From the NCBI GenBank assembly GCA_045654645.1, contig JAZONR010000044.1, positions 43,514-107,513 on the forward strand: 64,000 nt of DNA, written 5' to 3'. Within the stretch, counting starts at the first letter, position 1. Each line of letters starts with the position of its first letter. The notes below the pieces were generated by a model. It had not been told where the DNA came from. It saw nothing but the letters and a program-made list of their open reading frames with translations, and did not search any database. The DNA comes from HGM04593 sp045654645 (GTDB taxonomy: Bacteria > Bacteroidota > Bacteroidia > Bacteroidales > Bacteroidaceae). The position numbers were made by a program, and so were the translations under genes. Of this stretch, positions 53,698 to 60,931 are shown in pieces.

Positions 53698-54171
53698 TCA
53701 TTCTGCACGGCTCACCTTCACTCCTATCTCGCCGTTCTTCACAGCCTTTAAAAGGGCAATGCTTTGCTGTTCCATCTCTTCGGTCATCAGTTCGTATGGG
53801 TATCCGTCGGTCTCGCTCTCGGGGAAATACTTGCCTTCGGCGTCGTTCTTCACATATATTTCGCAACCTGGCTCTTCGGCCTTGTAATAGATGCACAGGG
53901 TGGGGTATGTCTCTTTTAGTATTGTGTGCAGTTCGTAGCGGGGAGTCCACGCGCTCTCTATGGTGGTGCGCAACGTGTCGTCGGCGCGCTCCAATGATAT
54001 CCAACCACCACGACAGTCCAATAAATCGGATGATTTCTTGCCCAATGCCTGTGCAAGGTCGTCCAAACCGTCCTTCTCCTGGTTCTGCAGGTTATTCATT
54101 GTGTTGTATAATGCGTTGAGTTCTCTCTCTTCGCCTTCGAATACATAATCAGTTGTGCAAATGTTTGGCAT
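53698..54171 (-). CDS. YubB-like small protein, unknown function
   Basis: A 157-residue protein. The opening MPNICTTDYVFEGEERELNALYNTM recalls the YubB (DUF1281) ferredoxin-like family; a C-terminal region carries CEIYVKNDAEGKYFPESETDG. A second copy of this C-terminus, truncated, lies at 59884-60060. It is a single-gene unit directly under island promoter copy 3. Confidence 0.62.
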   Translation of the reverse strand: MPNICTTDYVFEGEERELNALYNTMNNLQNQEKDGLDDLAQALGKKSSDLLDCRGGWISLERADDTLRTTIESAWTPRYELHTILKETYPTLCIYYKAEEPGCEIYVKNDAEGKYFPESETDGYPYELMTEEMEQQSIALLKAVKNGEIGVKVSRAE

Positions 54172-54199
54172 AATCGTATATGTTTTAATTTATACTTAT

Positions 54200-54228
54200 A
54201 ATATAGTAACTTTGGGTAAAAAATTCAA
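54200..54228 (-). promoter_or_regulatory. Island-type promoter, copy 3 (TTGAAT-N17-TATATT)
   Basis: On the minus strand TTGAAT (54223-54228) and TATATT (54200-54205), 17 bases apart; TTTTTT follows TTGAA and TATTATA is complete. It lies 29 bases before the YubB-like ATG. Confidence 0.7.
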
Positions 54229-54249
54229 AAAATGGGGTAACTTTTTTAC

Positions 54250-55560
54250 TCAACATTGTTTTTCAAGCATTTTGTCTATTCTTGCGGCAAGTTCGTCCAT
54301 CTTTTTGCACAGTACGGGCATCAGTTTCAGGTAGCTCACAAGTGCGTGTATGCCAATGCGCCCGTTAATATCCAAGCGGAAGCGGCGGTCCCTGGCGTTT
54401 GGGAAAATGGCAAGAGTGTTTTTTAAGCTAAATGAAGAATAAATCATTTCATCCATTATCATTTCGGAATCCCCCACCCTGAAGCAGGCGATTTTTTGCT
54501 CTCTACTTGGATTGCTCAAGAACTTTGAGGCGGTAATTACAATCTCTCCCACAACTTCTTTCCCTTCACAAATTTCTGTAACTGCGGTTGAGCATAGCTG
54601 TTGTCTGGTTGTAGAATGAAGAACCGCTCTCAAGTTGCTGACGATAGTGTTTTTATACCACCAGAAGCCTCTCACCCTCGTGTTATATAATGGTACGAAT
54701 TCGGAGATTCTCTCAATTTCAAAATTCTTGATAGAGAATCGATCATCGTACTTGTTGCTCATCAGTACAAAGTAATTGCTGATGGCATCCATCCAGGGTT
54801 GTACGATGGCTTTGAATGTGTTGCCGCTATCGAGGCCTTTGCTGCTGCATTCTGCTATGCTGCTTTCAATGGTTGCATCATCTATGGGATCAAGCGGAAT
54901 CTGTTCCTCGTCTAATAATGCTGTCTCCATTGTGTGGATGCGCATCTGCTTTGCGTGGTATGCAATCTCCTCCTGGCGCAGGCGATATTCAAGCGCAAGG
55001 TCCATAAGCAGTGTTGTAAGGTCCAGAAAGTAGAATTCCTGTTCTGTGAGCTCAAGTGTGTGTATGTTGCCGCTTGTGGCGCGCCAGGGTATCTCCTTGG
55101 CCGGGATTATTGTGTAGTGAGAAAAAGGAGAGCCTTTAACGTAGGTTCTCTTGATTTCCATCTGTATGCAGTCGTATGTTATTGTGCATATCTGCGTCAT
55201 CACATCCTTACGTTTAAAGTAGAGCGAATTGTTGTACACATCATCTTCAAAAGGAATCTCGGCGGTATCCATTTTCAGTAGTTCCGGGTCGGCGCCCTTT
55301 TTTTTCAGCGCAGCACGCAGTCCCTGTTCGGTGAACTGTATTCTGCCGTCGTTGAAGGATACTATGGGGTTAGGCTCGTTCTTGAACTTGGCCGATTCGC
55401 CGTGATAGTATCTGAGAAACTTTAAATCAAGTTTCTCGTTTACGGTTTTCTTTATCTCATCAAGCTCGTACCCACGTCCGATGTAAGCATTGTAACGTTC
55501 ACCAAATGCATCGCGACGCTTCTGTGCGTCGCATTCGTTATGTGCCAATATGCGTTTCAT
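54250..55560 (-). CDS. Paralogous unknown protein B (436 residues)
   Basis: A 436-residue soluble protein, paralogous to the 531-residue protein at 58259-59854. The shared stretch covers RIQFTEQGLRAALKKKGADPELLKMDT against RFSESGLRDALEAEGADLKSFRMET, a middle block with KDSPF/KGSPF, and the motif HAKxxRxxTME (residues 202-212 here). It is the last gene of the MoxR/VWA operon, 15 bases after it. The C-terminal half is diverged and no known domain is recognised. I suggest it belongs to the same complex as MoxR and VWA, based on position and duplication. Confidence 0.68.
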   Translation of the reverse strand: MKRILAHNECDAQKRRDAFGERYNAYIGRGYELDEIKKTVNEKLDLKFLRYYHGESAKFKNEPNPIVSFNDGRIQFTEQGLRAALKKKGADPELLKMDTAEIPFEDDVYNNSLYFKRKDVMTQICTITYDCIQMEIKRTYVKGSPFSHYTIIPAKEIPWRATSGNIHTLELTEQEFYFLDLTTLLMDLALEYRLRQEEIAYHAKQMRIHTMETALLDEEQIPLDPIDDATIESSIAECSSKGLDSGNTFKAIVQPWMDAISNYFVLMSNKYDDRFSIKNFEIERISEFVPLYNTRVRGFWWYKNTIVSNLRAVLHSTTRQQLCSTAVTEICEGKEVVGEIVITASKFLSNPSREQKIACFRVGDSEMIMDEMIYSSFSLKNTLAIFPNARDRRFRLDINGRIGIHALVSYLKLMPVLCKKMDELAARIDKMLEKQC

Positions 55561-55575
55561 CTTTTGTTTCTTTTC

Positions 55576-57189
55576 TTATCTCTCCATCAGGCATACTCGC
55601 CCTGTCTTGCGCAGATTCTCATGTATGTTTTTGTAACTGCTCTCGTTGTCTATCACCCACAGCAGTTTTGTACGCAGCTGCTCTGTGTTGGGGCACGGTG
55701 CATAGCCGTCGGTGATAATTATAAGCCCATCATATTCGGGGTGTTCTACTGCATAGTCCACCGGTGCCTGGAAGTCGGTGCCGCCACGACCTTTTACATT
55801 TAGTTCTTTGATGCTTTTTTTTGCATCGGTTAGTGTCAACGGTTTCCCCCACACACGGGTGTCGAACATCAGTACATCAATTTCCTGGATTCCGTACTTG
55901 AAGAACGAGGTTATTACATTCAGGTATCGTCCCAGGTCCTCGCTGCCCACCGAGCCGCTGGTGTCTATGGCAATGAGCAGGTGCGTGGCAAAGTCGTAGC
56001 GGCTGCCCATCTGCTCAAAGCCGAAGCGACGGCTGGGGCGCATACGGGTGAGGCGGCGCTTCTGTGAAATGATGCTTGCACGGAACATGCGCAACACTGC
56101 GCGGTAGTCAATTTTGCCCTCGGCTGCCTTCTTGATGAGTTCAATCATATCTCCCGGTAGGCTTCCCCACGACGAAGAACTCTTTACAATGTCGGTTATC
56201 TGGCGTGCCTGGAACTGGTCTTCCTCCCAAAGATCGGTGTATCCCGATGTGGGCTTGGCATAAGACTCATCTTCTTCCTTGCCGTTGTCTGTTGATTGTT
56301 GACTGTTTTCTTTTGTTAGCTCATCCCCTTCGTTGCCCTGGCCTTTATCTGTTGATTGTTGACTTTTGTCTTCTGTCAGCTCATCCCCTTCGTTGCCCAA
56401 GGACGTAGCCAAACGATACTTTTCATATGCCAGTGGCTGACTTTTGTCTGTTGTCTTTTGTCTGTTGTCTTCTGTTGACTCTTCACCTTGCTGTCCTCCG
56501 GAATTACCCTTACTGGGTGCATCTCCATCACGATGAGCATCCATCTCGTTCGGCTGTTCGCCTTGACCGCGACCTTGTACTTGCTGTTGCTCACCGTTTC
56601 CTCCTTGTCCTTGCTGCTCGCTTTCTAGCTCGTTTCCGCCCTGTTGTCCGCTTTGACCGCCATATTGTCCTTGTTGCCGGCCTTGACTGTTGCCTTGTCC
56701 TTGCTTTTTCTTGCTCCCTTGCTGTTGTTTGCTCTCTTGTTCTTGTTGTTGCTTGCTGTCATCTTGGGCTTGCTGTAATTTCTCAAGCTGCTCGTTCAGG
56801 CGCATTGCATACCATTCGTAGTTCTGTCCTGTGGGCAGGTCAAAATCCGTGGGGTGGGCAAGGTTCGCCCACGCAAGGTTGTAGGCGGGCGAAATCACAA
56901 GGTCGCTTGCTTTTTGCAGCACTGTTGATGGGCAGCCCATCGGCTGTCGGGCATAGGGGTGCTGCAGCAGTATGCGTATAATCTCCACACGCATAAGGGT
57001 GTGCAACATTGAATCGGGCATAGCCTCTATGATGGCCGGGTTATACTCTATGCGCCCTTTGCCCGAGCGCAGCGGGCACATCATATTGGCATTCATCACA
57101 AGGCGATGACTGCAATATACTGTGAAGAACACCGGTTCGGTAAGGAACCACTGTTCTATCTCCTTCTGTATGCGTTCGCGTGCTGTCAT
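55576..57189 (-). CDS. VWA-domain protein with degenerate DUF2201-like N-terminus
   Basis: A 537-residue protein. Residues 1-140 resemble the DUF2201 metallopeptidase-like N-terminus, but the place of HExxH reads VEIIR (68-72), so metal binding is probably lost. Residues 145-310 are a low-complexity Gln/Gly/Glu linker with an internal tandem repeat (GNEGDELTxxxSQQSTD twice). Residues about 395-537 form a VWA domain with a full metal-site motif: DTSGS (409-413), Thr 471 in GGTDF, and Asp 494 in TDG. The start overlaps the MoxR gene by 4 bases. MoxR-VWA pairs are known as a general chaperone-like type; the role here is unknown. Confidence 0.85.
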   Translation of the reverse strand: MTARERIQKEIEQWFLTEPVFFTVYCSHRLVMNANMMCPLRSGKGRIEYNPAIIEAMPDSMLHTLMRVEIIRILLQHPYARQPMGCPSTVLQKASDLVISPAYNLAWANLAHPTDFDLPTGQNYEWYAMRLNEQLEKLQQAQDDSKQQQEQESKQQQGSKKKQGQGNSQGRQQGQYGGQSGQQGGNELESEQQGQGGNGEQQQVQGRGQGEQPNEMDAHRDGDAPSKGNSGGQQGEESTEDNRQKTTDKSQPLAYEKYRLATSLGNEGDELTEDKSQQSTDKGQGNEGDELTKENSQQSTDNGKEEDESYAKPTSGYTDLWEEDQFQARQITDIVKSSSSWGSLPGDMIELIKKAAEGKIDYRAVLRMFRASIISQKRRLTRMRPSRRFGFEQMGSRYDFATHLLIAIDTSGSVGSEDLGRYLNVITSFFKYGIQEIDVLMFDTRVWGKPLTLTDAKKSIKELNVKGRGGTDFQAPVDYAVEHPEYDGLIIITDGYAPCPNTEQLRTKLLWVIDNESSYKNIHENLRKTGRVCLMER

Positions 57190-58250
57190 AAAGTGCTGAT
57201 GAATTGCAGTACTTTCTTATAGGTTGTAGGCATTTCTTTGTTTATGAAAACCAGCATTTTCTTGTAATTTGTGCCGTCGATTAGCGACACAAAGTGAGCA
57301 TAGGCCTCACGGTTGCCCTTGTGCAGGTAGTCGTGGTAGGCTTTCAGGTTGTCGGCTGTCGTTGCAGTCTCCAGAATGTCGGCCTTGCCGGTCTCGAAGA
57401 AACGTGCCAACGCGTCGTTGAGCAGCGAGAATTGGTGCAACTCATACTTGTCGAGTTCTTTCTTCACGGCCTTGAAGTCGGCAAGTAGCTCTTCGGGGCT
57501 GATGTCCTCCTTGCGGAACGACTGGAACAGCATTGCAGCTGCGTGCACACCCACAACGCCGGCAACAATCTTTTGATGCACAGGTGCGGGGGTGGGCACG
57601 TTTTCCATAAGGCGTGCAACCTTCTCCCAGGCACGGCGGTCGGGGTCTTTCTCAAGGCCCTGCTCCTCTTTGGTGTCGCTGCTACGGTCGAGCATTTCGG
57701 GGTTGGCGCTTATGAACTGTATAATGCGCTTGTCAAGCCCCGCGCTTTCGGCCCAAAGCAACCACTCGTCGGCCGATGGGCGGAAGGTATAGATGTTGAA
57801 GCGCGACACAAGTGCGGGGTCGAGGTCGGTGAGCTGGTACTCGTCGCCATCGTTACAGGCCGAGATGATGCGGCTGCCCTCGGGCAAAGGACGTCCTGCC
57901 AACTTGCGGTTGAGCACAAGGTCCATCACAGTCTGCAGAATCTCGGGGCGGGCGCGGTTGAGCTCGTCGAGGAACAGCACGATGGGCTTGCCGTCGATGG
58001 GGAACCAATAGGGTGGCATAAAGGTTGTCTTGCCCGTTGCCTCGTCCTTTGTGGGCAGGCCAAGCAGGTCGCCCGGGTCGCTCATCTGTCCCAGAAACAA
58101 AGTCTTGACAGGCATTCCCTTTGTCTCGAAATACTTGGTCAAAATCTGTGACTTGCCAATGCCGTGACGGCCTGTAAGCATTATATTCTGCCACGATGGA
58201 GTTACCTCGAGCAGTGTCATAAGTTCTTTGCTGTTAATTGCTATTGCCAT
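57186..58250 (-). CDS. MoxR-family AAA+ ATPase
   Basis: A 354-residue MoxR-type ATPase. Walker A is GRHGIGKS (27-34), Walker B VLFLDELN (91-98), sensor-1 ISACND (129-134), and the Arg-finger region DPALVSRF (about 144-151). The MoxR-specific insert before sensor-2 and the C-terminal helical lid follow. It is coupled with the VWA gene (4-base overlap) and lies 8 bases after the 531-residue protein gene. Partners of such pairs often remodel or assemble enzymes. Confidence 0.92.
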   Translation of the reverse strand: MAIAINSKELMTLLEVTPSWQNIMLTGRHGIGKSQILTKYFETKGMPVKTLFLGQMSDPGDLLGLPTKDEATGKTTFMPPYWFPIDGKPIVLFLDELNRARPEILQTVMDLVLNRKLAGRPLPEGSRIISACNDGDEYQLTDLDPALVSRFNIYTFRPSADEWLLWAESAGLDKRIIQFISANPEMLDRSSDTKEEQGLEKDPDRRAWEKVARLMENVPTPAPVHQKIVAGVVGVHAAAMLFQSFRKEDISPEELLADFKAVKKELDKYELHQFSLLNDALARFFETGKADILETATTADNLKAYHDYLHKGNREAYAHFVSLIDGTNYKKMLVFINKEMPTTYKKVLQFISTL

Positions 58251-58258
58251 AGTTTATA

Positions 58259-59854
58259 TTATAATTTTTCATCAATAAAATCTACAGTAGGGAAAGTGTC
58301 GTAGGAACCGTGTCCTGCAAAAGAACGCACATCCTGCTCCCATCTGTCCCACCCATTATTTACTTTGAGCCACTCGTGTTCATCAGTTGTTTTAGGGTCG
58401 GCACTATACACATTGCAACACTCGGCATCAACCCATTTCTCTTTGATTAATTCGTCTCCGTAGATTAAAGGAAAAAAACTTTTAATCTCTCTTGCGGTGA
58501 AATTAAAGGAGGTGTCGCCTGTTACCGCAATTGTGTGGGAAACTGCATCTTGATTATTCATCAGGTTCCCGGTACTCCATCGCAAATATTTCATCAACTT
58601 GCCCACGGGCTTTCCTGTATGTTGGGCAGACAGTGCCGCAAGGTGCTGCGCAATCTTGTTGTACTCTTCATTCTGCTGACACATTAGATTATCGTAAATT
58701 TTCAAGGCCTTTACGATATATTCATCGACACGGCGATTGATTGTTGGCATATGTCCAAGAAAATTCACGACGGCGCTCATCGGCGTCGATGTAGAAATGT
58801 CTATGCTGAAATTGTCGTAGCCGGCATTGGGCGAGAATATACCGTCCTGCCAATCGTGGTTTTTAATGCAGCAACTATAACCCTGTTTAGTGAGAACAGT
58901 TGCGTGGTTGGTAAGCGATACGTCAACATCCTGCATCCCGGCTTCCTCTAAATGTGGGCGCAGACGATTCTCCACCCAAGATTCTTTGTTGATGCAATTG
59001 ATGAAGTTGTACAAGGTATCATTTTGAGTCATTATACTCTGTTCAGTGGCGATAGAAAAATACTTCTTTACCGCTGTTTTATAAGGGCGCAACACTTGGT
59101 CAATCACCTGGTTTATGGTATAGCCTTTTGCAATGTACTCCTCGATTTTCTTTGCCAGTTTATTGTCGTCCCAAAGGGTGAAGTCGATACTGTCGTCGGC
59201 AACAACAGCCTCCATCGTGCGCAAACGCAGTTTCTTGGCGTGGTAGTTGAGTTCCTCGTCGCGGAGTTCCATTTCGGCAGCAATCTCCATAAGCAATGTC
59301 GCAACAGAGAGCATATTGAACTCTGTCTCTTGCAGCAGCATGGCATACCTCGTTAGCCGCTCGCCAAAGTGCAGGCCATAGAACCCGAAAGGTGAGTCTT
59401 TTGTGCAATAGCGGTTGATGGTCATTGTGGCTTGACCTAAAGTGATGCGCACCGTGTTGACATCGGTGAGCCTTGTACTTATCTTCTTGAAAAACCGCTC
59501 ATCTTCATCCGGGAAAAATTCCGGCCGTCGCAGGTTGGCTGTCGTAATATCCTGATGGGTCGTTTCCATTCTGAAACTTTTGAGGTCGGCCCCTTCGGCT
59601 TCCAATGCATCACGCAAACCGCTCTCCGAGAAACGGAACAGCATCTGTTCCCATAATGCAATGGGGTTCTGTTTTGTGTAATGCGATTCTATGTAGTCGT
59701 GATAAGCGTAATGATTCAACAGGGTATGCACGGTTTTGCGTATATCCTCCAGCTGCGCATGCTTATCGGCAAAACGCCTGGCGGCCGCCGCCCACGCCTT
59801 GCGCCGTTTGTCGGCTTTTTCTTTCCAGTAGTCGTTGAAGCTCATTATGGCCAT
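58259..59854 (-). CDS. Paralogous unknown protein A (531 residues)
   Basis: A 531-residue soluble protein, first gene of the MoxR/VWA operon and paralog of the 436-residue protein that ends it. It shares the HAKxxRxxTMEA motif (205-216) and the GLRDALEAEGAD, TKDSPF pieces. Rich in His/Cys near 305-345. No known domain recognised. A 29-base gap separates it from the truncated YubB-like copy; the normal island promoter for this unit may have been lost (see findings). Confidence 0.68.
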   Translation of the reverse strand: MAIMSFNDYWKEKADKRRKAWAAAARRFADKHAQLEDIRKTVHTLLNHYAYHDYIESHYTKQNPIALWEQMLFRFSESGLRDALEAEGADLKSFRMETTHQDITTANLRRPEFFPDEDERFFKKISTRLTDVNTVRITLGQATMTINRYCTKDSPFGFYGLHFGERLTRYAMLLQETEFNMLSVATLLMEIAAEMELRDEELNYHAKKLRLRTMEAVVADDSIDFTLWDDNKLAKKIEEYIAKGYTINQVIDQVLRPYKTAVKKYFSIATEQSIMTQNDTLYNFINCINKESWVENRLRPHLEEAGMQDVDVSLTNHATVLTKQGYSCCIKNHDWQDGIFSPNAGYDNFSIDISTSTPMSAVVNFLGHMPTINRRVDEYIVKALKIYDNLMCQQNEEYNKIAQHLAALSAQHTGKPVGKLMKYLRWSTGNLMNNQDAVSHTIAVTGDTSFNFTAREIKSFFPLIYGDELIKEKWVDAECCNVYSADPKTTDEHEWLKVNNGWDRWEQDVRSFAGHGSYDTFPTVDFIDEKL

Positions 59855-59883
59855 TTCTGTTTTAGTTTTATCAATGTATAATA

Positions 59884-60060
59884 TTAGTCTTCTCTCTTTA
59901 TGGTTACCACCGTCTCGTTGGTTTGCAGGCCCTTAATGATTTTCACCTGCAGCAGCTCCTCCTCTTCGGTCATCAGCCTGTAGGGGCAACCGTCCTGCTC
60001 GGTCTCGGGGAAGTACTTGCCCTCGACATCGTTCTTTACATATATTTCGCAACTGTCCTC
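59884..60060 (-). pseudogene. Truncated C-terminus of a YubB-like gene
   Basis: Fifty-nine codons that resemble the C-terminus of the protein at 53698-54171 (CEIYVKNDVEGKYFPETEQDG against CEIYVKNDAEGKYFPESETDG). The 5' part is absent: an in-frame stop occurs at 60061-60063 where unrelated sequence begins. It ends with TAA at 59884. It lies where island promoter copy 3 and the intact gene lie in the other copy, so a recombination has replaced its upstream part. Confidence 0.8.
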
Positions 60061-60068
60061 TTAGGACA
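60054..60068. other. Junction between island and mobile-element remnant
   Basis: The reading frame of the truncated YubB-like gene stops being recognisable here and that of a relaxase fragment begins at 60065. The joint contains TGTCCTCTTAGGACA, a short inverted repeat (6-base arms and a 3-base centre). Confidence 0.6.
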
Positions 60069-60619
60069 AAGTTACTGAAAAACGCTGGAATAATCAACCG
60101 AAATCGGAATATATGAAATCATTGGAACGCAAGAACGAGGATTTACGGGATGAAATAGCAATCCGAGACGAAACTATCGAACAACTGCAATCCAATATCA
60201 AGCAAATGCAGGCAGAACACCAAAAGCAGATACAGGAGGTTAAGCAATCATACGAAGCGGAACATCGTAAAGAATCGGAGTATATCGACAAGATTTTGCG
60301 TTACTTCCCGTATGTGGAGAAGCTGATGCCGATGATTAAATACCTCTGCGAGAAAATGGGATTCAACGACAACCTTATCAAAGCATTGTGCACTTTTAAG
60401 GAAATCCCCGTTAAAGGTAAACTCTATTCAACGATGTTTAACCAATCGTTTTCAGCCGATGGTGCGGTCTGCTCCCTCAAAGAAGATAAAGAGGGAAGAT
60501 TTGACCTTAGAATCGATGGTGTATCGCATCACTCTTGGTTCAGACGCAAGAAAGATGAGTTTATGGAAGCATTGGGATTACCAACAAGCAGAAGACAAAA
60601 TCGAGGGTTGAAACTCTAA
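60065..60619 (+). pseudogene. C-terminal fragment of a MobV-type mobilization protein
   Basis: An open frame without start at 60065; the first internal ATG is 60113. The 184 residues have a coiled-coil N-terminus (ERKNEDLRDEIAIRDETIEQLQSN) and the C-terminal pattern FPYVEKLMPMIKYL, FKEIPVKGKLYS, FNQSF and SWFRRKKDEFMEALG that I associate with relaxases/plasmid mobilization proteins of Bacteroidales elements. The N-terminal catalytic domain is missing, so the gene is a remnant. A terminator follows. Confidence 0.65.
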
Positions 60620-60630
60620 AATACTCATCA

Positions 60631-60677
60631 AGTCGTAATAATTTGTCCATACAAGGCTTATTATTACGGCTTTTTTG
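60631..60677 (+). terminator. Terminator of the relaxase fragment
   Basis: AGTCGTAATAAT pairs with ATTATTACGGCT (one G-T pair), loop of 17 bases, followed by TTTTTT. Confidence 0.7.
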
Positions 60678-60685
60678 TAATTTTG
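60678..60685 (+). promoter_or_regulatory. -7 promoter element TAATTTTG of the receptor gene
   Basis: A TAnnTTTG match right after the terminator and before the long leader (60686-60931); no clear -33. Confidence 0.5.
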
Positions 60686-60931
60686 CAGTTGGATAGAGGC
60701 AACTCTATTCAAGACATAAGAGAAAAAGAAGAAGCGTTATGCTCATCAGGTATTTGGAAACGTAGGAAATTTTCAAATTGCATACTCAGATAGCATAGTG
60801 GTTCTCACGCTTAGCGTGGGCTGCTATTACTACATCTGTATGCAAGGTTTCCTACGACCTCCAAATTAGACGTGGCATTGTGGTTCACGCTTTTTTATGG
60901 TACAAAGTGTATAGATGTGTAATATTTAGAT
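60686..60931 (+). ncRNA. Structured 5' leader with attenuator-like hairpins
   Basis: A 246-base leader before a TonB receptor. An outer helix pairs CGTAGGAAA (60761-60769) with TTTCCTACG (60848-60856); inside it, GCATA with a bulge and CAGAT pair with ATCTG and TATGC; within that lies a hairpin CACGC-TTA-GCGTG (60806-60818). A downstream CGTG...CACGC (60871-60890) with TTTTTT looks like a terminator, and its CACGC could instead pair with GCGTG of the upstream hairpin. A tiny frame MLIRYLET ends at the outer helix (60739-60765). I know no described RNA of this form. Confidence 0.55.
60739..60765 (+). CDS. Possible leader peptide MLIRYLET
   Basis: An eight-codon frame (ATG to TAG) ends within the 5' strand of the outer leader helix, the position expected of a translated attenuator peptide. 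No ribosome-binding site is convincing, so this is tentative. Confidence 0.3.
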   Translation: MLIRYLET

